Assembly (NCBI GenBank): GCA_011319805.1
Contig: SJRY01000261.1
Span: 186,001-250,000 of the forward strand
Origin: Macrocybe gigantea
Taxonomy: Eukaryota; Basidiomycota; Agaricomycetes; Agaricales; Callistosporiaceae
Direction: 5' to 3'
DNA length: 64,000 nucleotides
A model generated the notes under the pieces. That model did no database searches and was not told the origin of the DNA. It saw only the letters and a program-made list of their open reading frames with translations. Positions 33,927 through 47,727 of the stretch are shown here, in pieces; the stretch's first letter is position 1; each line of letters begins with the position of its first letter. The position numbers and the translations under genes were made by a program.

Positions 33927-34958
33927 TCAATTGATGAACGCCAAGCCAGCCCAGGTCCCGACAGCGCCAACGACAGCACCCTTCGCCACGGCGCCGAATC
34001 GACTGGCCTGCTTCTTCTCTCCCGCCGACCTGACCTTATCAAATAGGCTCTGCACCGCTTTCTCGTCACGGCCTAGTACCAGCAGGCCCTGCGCATCGCG
34101 ATCGTCCTTGCCCAGGATGATCCGAGCGTGGAAACCGAGCTTGATGGCGGCAGCCTGTATGTCGTAGATGTCGCTCACCGGAACAGCGTAGACAGTGGCG
34201 TGCGAAGCGCTTGACAGGTTCGAGATGAACAGATCGCGTTCTTCCATGCTCATCGAACGCGTCAGCGACTGAGCGTGTTTGACAGAGAGGCTGGTGGCGC
34301 CGGCGCCGGCGGAAGACATGAAGCTAGCGAGTGACGCGTCGCCGTGCTGTGAAAGTGAATGGCCCTTGCTAGACCCTGCGTATGATACAAAACTGGGTTC
34401 TGGAGAAGGCGTTGAAAGGGAGCCTGGCATCTTCACGCGAGGCTTCCGCTCCGGAGGCGCCGGGTCAGGCATGTCCCGCCACTCGACTACACTCAGTTTC
34501 TCTTGATCGTCGGCCTCCTCGTTCATGTCCGTATCGTAGCCATCGCCGCCGCCAAACATTCTGTGTTGCAACATTTGGTTCACGATCCCTTGCGACTCTG
34601 CAGGCAGAGACGTGACGCTGCCGCTATCAGGAACCTGCACCCAATGCACAGACGCGCGGCGAGCTCTGATGGCCGCCTTCGTTTCTCCACCAGAGTCCAC
34701 AACAGGTGACGCGATGTTCATTGAAGTCATCGCTGTCGCGATCGCATTGGGAGTTTCGGTGGATTGTGTTGGCTGCTCGTCGTTTGGTGGGGGGGAGTCG
34801 ATATATGGGCACCCGGAACGAGGATGTCCGGCCTTTGGACGGCCACACTTGGTGCAAGTATGGACTTTCCGTTGTGGTGTTGTGCTAGGAGTCGTCGTGG
34901 CGCTGCTCTTCCGCGGCTTCGGTGTACTCGGAGCGGAGGAGCGTAGTGCAGGAGCCAT
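33927..34958 (-). CDS. Unknown protein with a small zinc-knuckle-like motif and a C-terminal hydrophobic helix
   Basis: Uninterrupted 343-codon ORF from the ATG at 34958. Residues about 34-51 read CTKCGRPKAGHPRSGCPY, a Cys/His-rich motif of the kind found as single knuckles in many basidiomycete proteins. The middle is Ser/Pro-rich and disordered, with an acidic patch (TDMNEEADDQEK). The C-terminal third looks folded (TVYAVPVSDIYDIQAAAIKL, ILGKDDRDAQGLLVLGRDEK), and the end is a Gly/Ala-rich hydrophobic stretch (GAVAKGAVVGAVGTWAGLAF) that could be a tail anchor or membrane-associating helix. I do not recognise the family. Its 3' end converges on PET112. Confidence 0.75.
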   Translation of the reverse strand: MAPALRSSAPSTPKPRKSSATTTPSTTPQRKVHTCTKCGRPKAGHPRSGCPYIDSPPPNDEQPTQSTETPNAIATAMTSMNIASPVVDSGGETKAAIRARRASVHWVQVPDSGSVTSLPAESQGIVNQMLQHRMFGGGDGYDTDMNEEADDQEKLSVVEWRDMPDPAPPERKPRVKMPGSLSTPSPEPSFVSYAGSSKGHSLSQHGDASLASFMSSAGAGATSLSVKHAQSLTRSMSMEERDLFISNLSSASHATVYAVPVSDIYDIQAAAIKLGFHARIILGKDDRDAQGLLVLGRDEKAVQSLFDKVRSAGEKKQASRFGAVAKGAVVGAVGTWAGLAFIN

Positions 34959-35179
34959 GAAGGTAATCTTGACGTGGTGTTGGCGTTGCTTGGGACGTGC
35001 AAAAGATTATATTCAAACTCTTGGTAGCATTGAGAGGATAACAAAAAGAGTGGGGGTAGCCGAGACTGCCTTTGTTCTTGAAATGACTTGTGAAGGAGTC
35101 ATGAAGCGTCAACAAGCGCAACCGCCCCTCTCGCCACAACAACGACAGCCTCGCAACCTTGTCTTTTCACCTCGTTGAG

Positions 35180-35648
35180 TCCAATGGCAACTTGAAGAGT
35201 ATTCGTGTGGTCATTGGATGCTTTCACCTCGGGAGAGGATGCTTGTTTAACCACCCTAAGGAGACAACAACACTTCCAAAACTGACCTCATGGCCAAGTG
35301 CTATGTAGCCTCTTCCGCATCCTAGGACCACCATGTGCTACATACAGCCTTCTGGGATACTGTTTAACCGACGATACAGGCGTGTGTCAGATTGTCATTG
35401 CGTTGCGATGCTGAGATATTGAACGCACACACAGCAAAAACTATTGGCAGATAACCATGCGAAAGAACAATTCATCCTTATCTTTTAACATATCATGCAT
35501 TTGCTGTTCACTTATTTCTGCCAGCGACATCTCTATCACGCATCTTCGATTCAAATGACACCGCTTGCGGCATGCGTGCACCCACCAGGTCCAAGTCTGA
35601 TCCGGCAGAGCCTCATACGCCGAGGAGCGACAGCCAAATTACCATCCC
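35180..35648. other. Intergenic, no gene seen
   Basis: A/T-rich, with only short ORFs and no recognisable domain or repeat. Confidence 0.4.
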
Positions 35649-36053
35649 TTATAGGACGCATAGGAGATTGAGCTCCGTTTTTGGGATCTTCTCCACGCGG
35701 TTTAAAGTTTGCTGCATCCCTTCAAATGCCAATTTCCACCGATCCTCAGTTACGAAATGCGCGTAGATCCCTTTGGAGAAGGAAGCGACCGCAACTGACA
35801 GGTCAGGAACTTTTCTTGTTTGTGGTGTTTGCCCTCCGTTTCGCGAGTCTATCCTCGAAATGGGTACCAAAAAGATCGATTCCGAGAACTATCCCCTTGG
35901 GCCTACTCTGCGTTTTGGAATTTCCAACCTGTCAAGAGCTGTTTCATTCGTGAAGACCAGGGTTCCGAACGAATGTTCACCTGGCAGATTGTCTCCAACA
36001 CCATGATGGGAGAGGCTGTAGTCGTGTGTGCCACTATATTGCTCATTCGACAT
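35649..36053 (-). CDS. Possible small gene of unknown function (low support)
   Basis: A minus-strand ATG at 36053 opens MSNEQYSGTHDYSLSHHGVG, followed by an open stretch and possible splice sites. Downstream in another frame lies VPDLSVAVASFSKGIYAHFV then TEDRWKLAFEGMQQTLNRVE, which has protein-like composition. I could not find one spliced path joining them, and no family is recognised. It lies just downstream of PAP1 on the same strand. Confidence 0.25.
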
Positions 36054-36424
36054 AATTAGACCAACAGAATTTCATCACAAGTATGCAAAACAAGACCAAT
36101 TTGTATATGATAATATGATAAAATACACGTTGATATCTCGAACTGTACGAAAACGAAGGATACAAGGAGCATATACTGGGTGACCTGATTAGAAAGGACA
36201 AAGTACGGCAACGAAAGAGTTATTTGTATTCCTTGGAGCAAGCGCCCATGAAGACCCTCGTAAATGTGGGTTTAATGCCTACTTGACGAACCAATGTTCC
36301 CTGTCAAATGAACGCATGAATAAACCAAGGCGGAAAGAAATCTAGGTTTTGCGGATAGCCGGCCAAGAGAAGCCCGATTTCAAACCAGAGCAGGACTTGC
36401 TGAATTTTCGAACATTCGAGTCAC

Positions 36425-39176
<2,752 letters not shown>

Positions 39177-39435
39177 TTTCTCGGCGAAGTGCAAGAGAAA
39201 CTGGCGAGAAGATGTTGCTAGAACGGCGAGATAAAAGATAGCCTTACGGACCTGTTGGTTTCCGTGGAACAAGGCAGAGGTCCGATGATTCTTAAGCCTG
39301 TTCAGGTCACGTGCCTCGCTGTACTCACTGCGATTTCTTGCCAATAATCTATAATGCTGTGTACGTGTACTCTACTGTCCTCTACATTGAATAAATTGTT
39401 ACAATCAGTATAATGGACAGGTATAGTCCGAAAAA

Positions 39436-41154
39436 TCATTGTCTAAAAGAATTAAAAAGAGGAAAACCTTCACTCATAGTCTGTAATTGATCGTTTTGAG
39501 GCGTTGAAATACCGCTTGTTTGAGCCCGCTTGACGGCCCATCTACGAATTAACCAGGTAGCAAGACCCGCAACGAAGACTCCCACGATGATGCCCACAAC
39601 AATGCCTGCTGTCCTACCACCTGACGGACCTTTATGCGGCGAACTCGGAGGGGGACGGCTAGGGATAGACGAACTATTGGACGGGTTCGTGCCGAAAGGC
39701 CAGAAATCGCCTCCGTTGGGGGTAAAACACAAGTCAAAGAATCGCCGTCCGCAATAGTCTGGAAGTCCGCCTGGACTGTCAAACCGCCGTCGTGTTGGTG
39801 TCTAGGATGAAAGGAGCCGGAGAAGGAACCGATTCTGTTTCGCTGCAGTTAGGCCCTCGAGCACCAATAAAAGAAGTGTTTCCAATGAGAACGTTATTCT
39901 CGACAGTGAAGTTACGAGCGGATGTGATAGCGATCGCATAGCTAAACGCGCCAGCGAAGTTGTTGTCCTTGACGATCCCAGAATGGCTGACGTTTGTGCC
40001 ATAGCGATCGCCAAACCACGTTCGCGGCCCGATCGCAATCCCAATCCTAGACCTTTTTAAATTGATCCTCCTAGTTGATGCAAAATCGAGTCTTACTTGA
40101 TTATTGCGTCCTCAAAATTATTTCCTTTGGTATCACCGGGGTCTTCGGGATCTGTGGCGAAGCCTCCGAGAATAGTGTTATTGGTAACAACTGTGCTAGT
40201 GAAGTCGCCTAGAAATGGCTCGTAGTCAACTAAATTGATACCTCCAAGGAGGGTTTGCTGAAGAAAGCGGTTAGTGTCACTGCTCCGTTATTCCATTGTC
40301 GATCTCAATTAACTCACATTGAGAATCCAAACGGTGTTATTGTAGACCTGTGTGCCCGGTGAACCAAAGAGCACGATGCCGCCATCCGTAGGGTTCAAGA
40401 CCATGTTATTTCGCACCACGCTGTTTCGGCAGCTCACACTTATCCCGTCGGCCCATTCCTGGAATGTGTCGGAACCGCAGGGCCCAATATCGTTGTTTTG
40501 GATTATCGTATCTGTGCAGTTTAAAGAGCCTTCCGCGACGTGGAGACACGTCCAGCTCCTTGGGTCATACGATCGGACGTATTCAATCAATTGATTCGAA
40601 TTTGGGCCACCCATTTCTACGTTACCTCCGCCTTGCGTCGGAGGTGCGCCTTTGCGAGTGCCATCAATCTATATTGCCAGAAACAAGTCGGTCGTCGCCA
40701 GGAACCTTCAACATTGTCCGAGCATGACACTTACTTGAATATTGCGGAGCTTGACGCCAGTGCAGTTCGTACAGGTGCCATCCACCGCCGTCGTGTGACC
40801 CATCCCGTCAGCCACAGGTCCTGTAACGACAAGAGTCGCCCGTTGTCTCCGGTTGGATATCCCAGTGTGCTCATCTCTTGGTCTGGAGCAGCGAAGCTGA
40901 TAGGTGCCTGTATCATGTATGACTCGTTTGGACACAGCCGCAGCACATATCCTGGGCCGGACTGCGCGAGTAGGTTGTTGAGCCGATCTGTGACGGTATT
41001 AGCCGGGTCAGCGGGCTCGCAGTTGTTCTCCGTGTTCTGTCTTCGAGAATGAACATGACTTGTTTTACAGCATCAGCTCCATATATGAAATTTATACAGC
41101 AACGAAGCCATACCTTGAGATCCCCCACTTCGTGCGCCAGATCTTCGTTTTCAT
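39436..41154 (-). CDS. Right-handed beta-helix (pectin-lyase-like) protein with C-terminal membrane anchor
   Basis: The body shows parallel beta-helix repeats rich in Asn ladders: SWTCLHVAEGSLNCTDTIIQ then NNDIGPCGSDTF, SVVRNNMVLNPTDGGIVLFG, VYNNTVWILN, STVVTNNTILGGF, SGIVKDNNFAGAFSYAIAIT and FTVENNVLIGNTSF. An early part reads AQSGPGYVLRLCPNESYMIQ. Downstream are a cysteine pair region (DSLTCVLPP / NGGDFWPFGTNP), a Ser/Pro linker, one transmembrane helix (GIVVGIIVGVFVAGLATWLI) and a short basic cytosolic tail. It is likely secreted and wall-facing; substrate unknown. Two -1 steps are needed, at 39781-39783 and at a C5 run (39718-39722). The 5' end is uncertain: an ATG at 41154 can splice in, but no clear signal peptide was found. 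Confidence 0.7.
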
Positions 41155-42860
41155 AACGAGAGGTGATAGTAGTCAAACAAGGTTTCCAAGAAAAGAAATG
41201 TATAGAAGCAGGATGAAAGGTTGAAATGAAAGGTAAGGAAAGGCGTGTGTGTGGCGTGGCCCGCAACGTCCTGGGCTGGTAATCGTGGGCGTAATAGACG
41301 CCCACAGGAGCAGTTCGTTATGGCGTACTGCGCCGACGCACAAAACAGCCTTGTTGAATTTCAAATTTGCGTCGTTCCGTCTGCCATCAGAGGTTGTTTA
41401 TTTATTCGACGAACTCCCAACGAACTCCTGCAGCCAGAGTCCAACGAAAAACCTTCGACTTCGTCATACGTAAAGTATATTTCTCAAGCGTGTTTCCATC
41501 GTAATTTCCTGACACTCCTGATTTGTGTTCCACAGAAATACAGTATTGCAAGCACAGAACCGGTACGTCAGTTGGCGGGCCTGTGCACTCGCGCTGTAGT
41601 AAAGGATACGCGCAGCAATTACTGTCCAAGGAACTCATTACGGTCTAGGCGTCGAGATCCAAGACCCCAAACGCCACTGGCGTTGGATGATGGACATCGT
41701 CCACTCATCACGGACACTGTGAATGAATTTGACGGAGATCAGGCATCTATCCCACTTGCATATCTCGGCCGTTTGATTCGTGGATATAGCCAGGGCACTA
41801 GAAAGCTGGCAATTATCTCCTTGTCAAGACCATGTGATGCGTCCTAAACTCGCAGTTTTTCCGAAACCCACATTCAATCTCACACGCAACCACGGATCTC
41901 GACCCCTTTGCATCTCTCTCCATGCTTCGAAAACCAAATATTCCACTTCCTCAGAAAGAACATGTTGACGTCTGCTAGACATCTGAAACATGTCACCCTA
42001 TCCCAACGTTCTTGCCCCGGTACCTAATCCCTGGTGTCTATACAAGTCTATGTCCTGGCAAATACTGCTTTCTGCCAAGTAACAATACCACCTGCCGTGT
42101 GCCTATATTCTTTCTGAAGGTTGAGAATTTCGGCAGTATCCCTTCAGCAACTGGGTAACGACTTCTCAGGGTATCCCCGGAAATTTTCAAGTAAATCTGC
42201 CAGTATCGGCGTCGACGACCTCATTGCACACGTTCCCGTCATTCGGGCCCTGTTAATGTACGTTACGCTCCTTCCTTCCTAACATTATCTTTTGCCGGAG
42301 GTGACGCTTACTTTTGCTAACTTACCTAGAAGCCATCGTCTTGCTCCAAATGCATTTAAATATATATCGGCGGTGGAGCGAGGTACCTATGAGAACACGT
42401 TGCGTTCCCAGCTATGCCTGCAATAGCACGCCAAACCGTGAACTCGTTCCCTTCTGACTCTAGCGATTTCTAGTCGTAATGTTTTCCTCAAACGCCTCGG
42501 ATATGTGAGTCATCCCATTCAGCTCAATTAACATGGTCTCCGTGTTTCAAGCTTCAAAGAACTGTCATCATCTGTGCCTCTGATCAGAATGTCCCGTCAT
42601 ACTGCTATTGGTCCTTCCCTTCTCTGGGCAAAAGGTCATGTAACGGCCTGTCCGTGAGTATAGATAAACTACGGCTGGAAGGTACCCATGTCATGTAATA
42701 TTTAGACATGGTTTCAATCAAAACGATCTAACGTGATGGCTCATACCTCCGTCTTGGAGAGCGAAGACCCGAAATTAAAAGCGTCCACTAACAGATGCAC
42801 ATATGTCATACACGAGCAGAAAAAGAACCACGTCAAAAGTCAGGACTAGTCAGATTTCAA
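41155..42860. other. 1.7-kb stretch without a supported gene
   Basis: A 200-codon plus-strand ORF (41245-41847) exists but has no domain, odd composition and overlaps the beta-helix promoter; I do not call it. Nothing else is recognisable. Confidence 0.4.
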
Positions 42861-43928
42861 TCAGTCTCTGACCCGTCTCGAGCGTGACTCGTGAGCACGG
42901 GGCTGGGAACGAGGCTCTCGGGTGTATCTCTCATCATCATCTGCAGGCCTTCGTCGTGACTTGTAGTCCGGAGTACGCGAGCGGCTTCGGCTTCTCTTGC
43001 GTTCATCCACCGGCGAACGGCTGCGTGTACGTGAGCGGTGTTGAACGTCTGGACTCCGCCTTCGGGTTCCAAGGTCATCTCTCCTTGCGAGGGACTTCAA
43101 CAGATCCTCTACCCCTTTATGCCTTCAGATGTCGTTTTTCGTGCCTTCTTTTCTTTCTTTCGTAATTTTCTAGCGCGCCGTTCCTCTGGAGTTTCGTCTT
43201 TGCGTTTATGTTTCGATTTCGATTTTTTCTTCAGAGCTTTCTCCTCCTTCCTTTTGGCGATAAGATAGTCCCGCATAGGGTCTTCGGGATCAATGGGCGG
43301 CCCAGAGGATGCCGAACTCTCAGATGCGGCGTCTCCATCATCTGCGGAGTATAAACATTAGGCTTGCATGACACAAGACATAGAAAATTCTTTTGTTCGG
43401 ACTTACCGACAATCATTTCAGGCCTGGCGTTCAGGCTTTGCTCCTCGGGCTCGACCCATTCGCCCTCTTCGTTCTTGACCTTTGGCTGCTTATAGCTCTT
43501 GACGTGATCGACGCGGAGCGTCCTTTCTAACACCTTGGCACCGTTGAGGTTGTCAACAGCCAGAATGGTAGACCGTTGGTCCTCATACATCAAAAACGCG
43601 AAGCCTTTCGGCTTGCCTGTCTCCTTATCACGGGGCATGTTAATGTCCATTATCTCTCCATATCTATGAACGTAGATCAATAACGGCCATACAATATGAT
43701 GAGCAGGATGACTTACTGAGAGAAAATTGTGATGACATCGCCTTCAGTTAGATCGTAGTGAAGCCCTCCAGCGAAGATATACGCAGAATCTTTGTAGTCA
43801 TCATGCCATGATGCCCCGATACCAAGGTCAAGCTCCCTCTGGTTGATTTTATTGATCTCTTTCACGACACTGTAGGACTGCTAGGTGAGCCAGAAATACG
43901 AGAATGCGAGCATGCAGACTCACTTCAT
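42861..43928 (-). CDS. IST3: U2 snRNP-associated splicing factor Ist3/Snu17 (RBMX2)
   Basis: The ATG at 43928 splices (GTGAGT donor) to give MNVVKEINKINQRELDLGI. Then follow SWHDDYKDSAYIFAGGLHYD then LTEGDVITIFSQ (RNP2 side) and YGEIMDINMPRDKETGKPKG then FAFLMYEDQRS (RNP1), a full RRM, followed by TLRVDHVKSYKQPK. Ist3 forms the RES complex with Bud13 and Pml1, acting in spliceosome activation and pre-mRNA retention. The tail is Lys-rich and then Arg/Ser-rich (RSRTRSRSPVDERKRSRSRS). At 43112-43115 (minus-strand G4) the frame steps by -1 between EGIKG and VEDLLKSLARRDD, probably one G short. The stop is at 42861. Confidence 0.9.
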
Positions 43929-44040
43929 AACGGTTGGCGTGAATGCAAGCAACTTTTCCCACGATTGCAGAGAGAAATGCTCAGACAAACAGTCGTCAAA
44001 AAATTCTAACCAAGGGCTGTTGAACACATCACCAAAAAAA
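43929..44040. promoter_or_regulatory. Compact divergent promoter, IST3 / eIF3d
   Basis: The two start codons are only 112 bp apart, pairing a splicing factor with a translation factor. No TATA box is visible. Confidence 0.5.
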
Positions 44041-46268
44041 ATGCCGTCGTTCTCGCTGCCTCCCATTCACGACAATCCAGATGGCGGCTGGGGCCCGTCG
44101 ATGTCCAATTACCCCGAACAATTCAAGTTCAAGGACATACCGTATGCTCCCTACTCAAAATCAGATAAACTCGGTCGATTCGCCGATTGGAACGACGTTT
44201 CGTCCGACAGCCGACAGACTACGGTAGGCCTCTCGGCAACCCAGAATGTCAGAGGCGCAGGCGTTGGGGTCGCAGGCGCGAGGGTGCCCAAGCTTTCGGG
44301 AGTGGAACAGCCAGTGCCTTTGCTTACTTCCATGTCGAGGATGAGTCCTCGTTCTCTTTGGTCGATAACAAGCCCGCACCCGCACGCAGAGGCACAGGTT
44401 TTACTAGGGCTAGAGGGACTGCCAGAGGCGGCGCTGCTTCGTATGGCGCAAGAGGTGCGGCCCGCGGAGGAAGAGGAGGCGTTGCCTCGCGCATTAATCA
44501 GGCTCAACGAGGTGGTAGGAGAGGTTGGAGAGATTGGGAAAAGGTATTTTTGTGATTTCGTTCCCCTCTTTTCTTTCTCTAATTTGTATTGACAATAGAA
44601 CAATCGCACACGCGAGTCGTCCGTGGTTATCTCGCCTCAGTGGCAGATACTCGAAGAGATCGAATTTCATCGTCTTTCCAAGTTGAGGCTAGAAGTCGAT
44701 GAACCGGAGGACATGTACGCCCTCTTTTCTTTCTTATGTTCCCATTTCTAACTTTTGGTTATTATGAATGTACTAGCGATTCTTATGGCCGACTCTTCGC
44801 TTATGACAAGTCTTATGATCGCGTCACCACCAAAACCGAACGACCCTTCAACTTGTCGACCGAATCAAATATAACACGACAACATCTGATGACCCAGTCA
44901 TTCAAGAAGTAACTGGCTTTTCCGTCATTCGTATGACCTGCTCCAGACTCATATTCCGTCTTGCAGCTTGCAGGCAAAAATATCGCAAAGATTTACACGA
45001 CGGACGTCATTCTCAGCGTCCTCATGTGCTCGCCACGATCTGTCTATCCATGGGACATCGTCATCGTCCGCGAAGGCAACAACCTCTTCTTTGACAAGCG
45101 CGACGGTGGCCCATTCGACACTGTCACCGTCAACGAAAACGCCGCAGATCCGCCTCAGGATCCTCCCCCGCCCAACCCCAACAACCCGAGCGAGAAGGCT
45201 TCGGCGCCCGAAGGGCCCTCGATCAACTCCGCCACGTCGCTTTCCCTTGAGGCGACGTACATCAACCAGAACTTCGGCTTCCAGTCCGTCACCGAGAATC
45301 CGCCGCCGCCCACTGTCGACTTCAGTCATCCGAACCCGTTCTACGGCCCAGAGGAGACGGAGCCGCTCGCGTCGTGCGGGTACAGGTACAGGTTGTTTGA
45401 TCTTAGCGTGACGGACGACGAGGACATTAAAATCTGCGTTCGGACTGAGGTCGATGCCTACATCCCCGGCCAGGGCAACCCCCGCGAGGGCCAAGGTCTC
45501 ATCACGATCCGTGCCCTCAACGAGTTCGATCCAAGGGCGCAAGGCTCGGGTGGAGCGCCCGACTGGCGCTCGAAGCTTGACTCTCAGCGTGGTGCCGTGG
45601 TGGCGACAGAGATGAAAAACAACAGCTGCAAATTGGCCAAGTGGACTGTGCAGAGCGTCCTCGCCGGCGCTGATCTCATGAAGATCGGGTACGTGATTTG
45701 ATGGAATTGACTTTGTTCTTTCCTTCTTTTGCCACTCTTTCCCTCCTCTGTTTCGGGGTATCCTACCGATCATCATTTTCCGGTCACAAACTCGCGCTCG
45801 TGTCACCCACATTTTGATATTGCCTCCTTTTTTTTCCTGCCTTCTGCGCACATGGTCCTGACTCAACTCGGTTACTGATGCCACGAGCAGTTACATTTCT
45901 CGAGCCAACCCCCGTGATAACACGCGTCACGTAATTCTCAGCACGACGTCCATCCGTCCGACAGATTTTGCTGCACAACTCAATGTTTCCTTAGCGAACG
46001 GCTGGGGCATCGTCAGAACGGTCACTGATCTGTGCATGAAGATGCCTGAAGGAAAATACGTCCTCGTCAAGGATCCTAACAAGGTGCGTTTCAGCTTGAT
46101 CGGCCCATTGGTGCCAGAGCCAGCCTCTTTTCTGTGTTTCGGGGTTATTAACGGTACTTAATTGTCTTTCTAAAGCCCGTGATCCGCCTATACTCCGTTC
46201 CATTGGCTACGTTCACTGGAGACGACGAGGAGCCCGAGACGTTTGAGGAAGAGGAACCAGCCACTTGA
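44041..46268 (+). CDS. Translation initiation factor eIF3 subunit d
   Basis: Starts [20 protein letters not shown] at 44041, then [20 protein letters not shown]. Next are [23 protein letters not shown]-rich [112 protein letters not shown] and [20 protein letters not shown], ending in an acidic tail ([15 protein letters not shown]). eIF3d is a peripheral eIF3 subunit that can bind the mRNA cap. Two -1 steps are needed: near 44205-44220, and at 44844-44846, where RP(L)[17 protein letters not shown] is expected but a CCC run puts the sequence out of frame. Confidence 0.92.
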
Positions 46269-46461
46269 TGTACTCTTCTGATCTTATCATATTACCGTTA
46301 TCGTACTGTGCGCAGTCCTGTTCTCAGATGTACCGTGCCACAACCAGACTCCAAATCGAATTTAAGCTTGTGCTCTGAGTAAGGTCTCTACTGCGAGTTC
46401 GAAGCTCGAACTAAGGGAGGTGACAATAAGTTCCAACCAGCCCCGCCAAGAAGGGATTTAC

Positions 46462-47727
46462 TTACTTTTGTTGCAATGCTCTGACCAAATCCTCTCTGGG
46501 AACATCAGGAAATATGCTTGTCAGATGAAGTACATCCGCTTCGGAAGGAACACGCAGAGCTGCTGTGGCCTGATCTGATCGTCCTGTCAGCTCATCAACC
46601 CACTCTCTCATCACGGAAGAGCCTGTTCCTCCATTAGAAGCCTCTGCCTGACTTTCGTTTGCATTGCGAAGCCTGGATGTTGCCGTGGAAGGCGCAGGGC
46701 GAGCAGTTGTGATCACTTCGTCCTGTGGCGTTACGTTAGAAGTTCTTGTGATCGCTGAAGATCTGGAATCGTCCGGCAATGCACGGTTTGATCGGCGAGG
46801 CGGGCGCAGAGCTCCTAACAACGGTAAAAGGACTCGAGTGGAAAACTTGATGACAGACGGTGGCAGGCGATAAGTCTTCAGGTTTGCCAAATCAGAGCGG
46901 TACATCTGTCCAACTAGTAACCCAATCAAAGCCACAGCAATTGAACTGGGAGGGCGGCTGACAGCCATCTAGTCAAAGGCAGCGAATATCATCAGTCTCT
47001 GTTGATATTTGTTAAGGCAATGTCCCAGACCTGTAGCGCCAGGAAGTAGGTGAAGCTCTTGTTGTTTAGCGGGATGCCAAAGATGCGGTAGCTGTACGTT
47101 GATGGAACGATCCTGGAATATTGATAGAGCATGCTGAATACCAGTGCCGCTGGGCCCATAGAGTAATGGTTCAGCCCCAAACGGTTGAATGCCAACAAGG
47201 AGAGGAATTCCAGGATTGTTATCAGCATAGTTGACACGACGACATAGGACTGTTTGATAAAATGAGTTGATGTATAACTTGATTAGGTGCGGAACAGTCG
47301 TACTGCGAACTTCACGCTGCCAAACTGACGCTCAATTTGAATGCCCACATTGAAAAGGATGAGCTCTGAGACGAAGAGATCGCTGGAATTGGAGAAAGCG
47401 AAATGATGGAGAGCTAATCTCCAATACTGGCATTATCCTATTGAGGCTCGGTCATGCTCAAAGGCGGTAGACTACTGAAGACTCTACCTGATGATATTTC
47501 GACAAGTGAGGGACAAGCTTCTCAAAAGGGATTCGTGAGATGCAACGCAAAGAGACAAACGCCGTGCAGCTTTACCTGGAGATGAAAGTAATGCTTGACG
47601 TCGAACAAGCCCACGAGAATGGAAGCCAGCCCAGACCCAATCATCAGACCTGGAAATAAGTCGGACAAAGAGTGAGAGAAAGTACAGACGGCTGACCTTT
47701 CGTAACTGCCGCATTTTCGAACGACAT
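46462..47727 (-). CDS. DSC2: Rhomboid-like ER protein with C-terminal CUE/UBA domain (Dsc2/UBAC2 type)
   Basis: Starts at 47727 (MSFENAAVTK) and splices to GLMIGSGLASILVGLFDVKH then YFHLQ, VPHLSKYHQ, YWRLALHHFAFSNSSDLFVS then ELILFNVGIQIERQFGSVKF, and hydrophobic exons STMLITILEFLSLLAFNRLG, MGPAALVFSMLYQYSRIVPS and PPSSIAVALIGLLVGQMYRS. The layout is a rhomboid-like membrane core without visible catalytic Ser-His, then a long polar linker and a C-terminal EADVLHLTSIFPDVPREDLV, a CUE/UBA-type ubiquitin-binding helix bundle. This matches Dsc2/UBAC2, part of the Golgi/ER Dsc E3 ligase that activates SREBP in fission yeast. Complete, with its stop at 46462. Confidence 0.82.

Noticed and set aside
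41245..41847. 200-codon plus-strand ORF
   Set aside because: No recognisable motif, overlaps the 5' region of the beta-helix gene, and composition is unlike neighbouring proteins.
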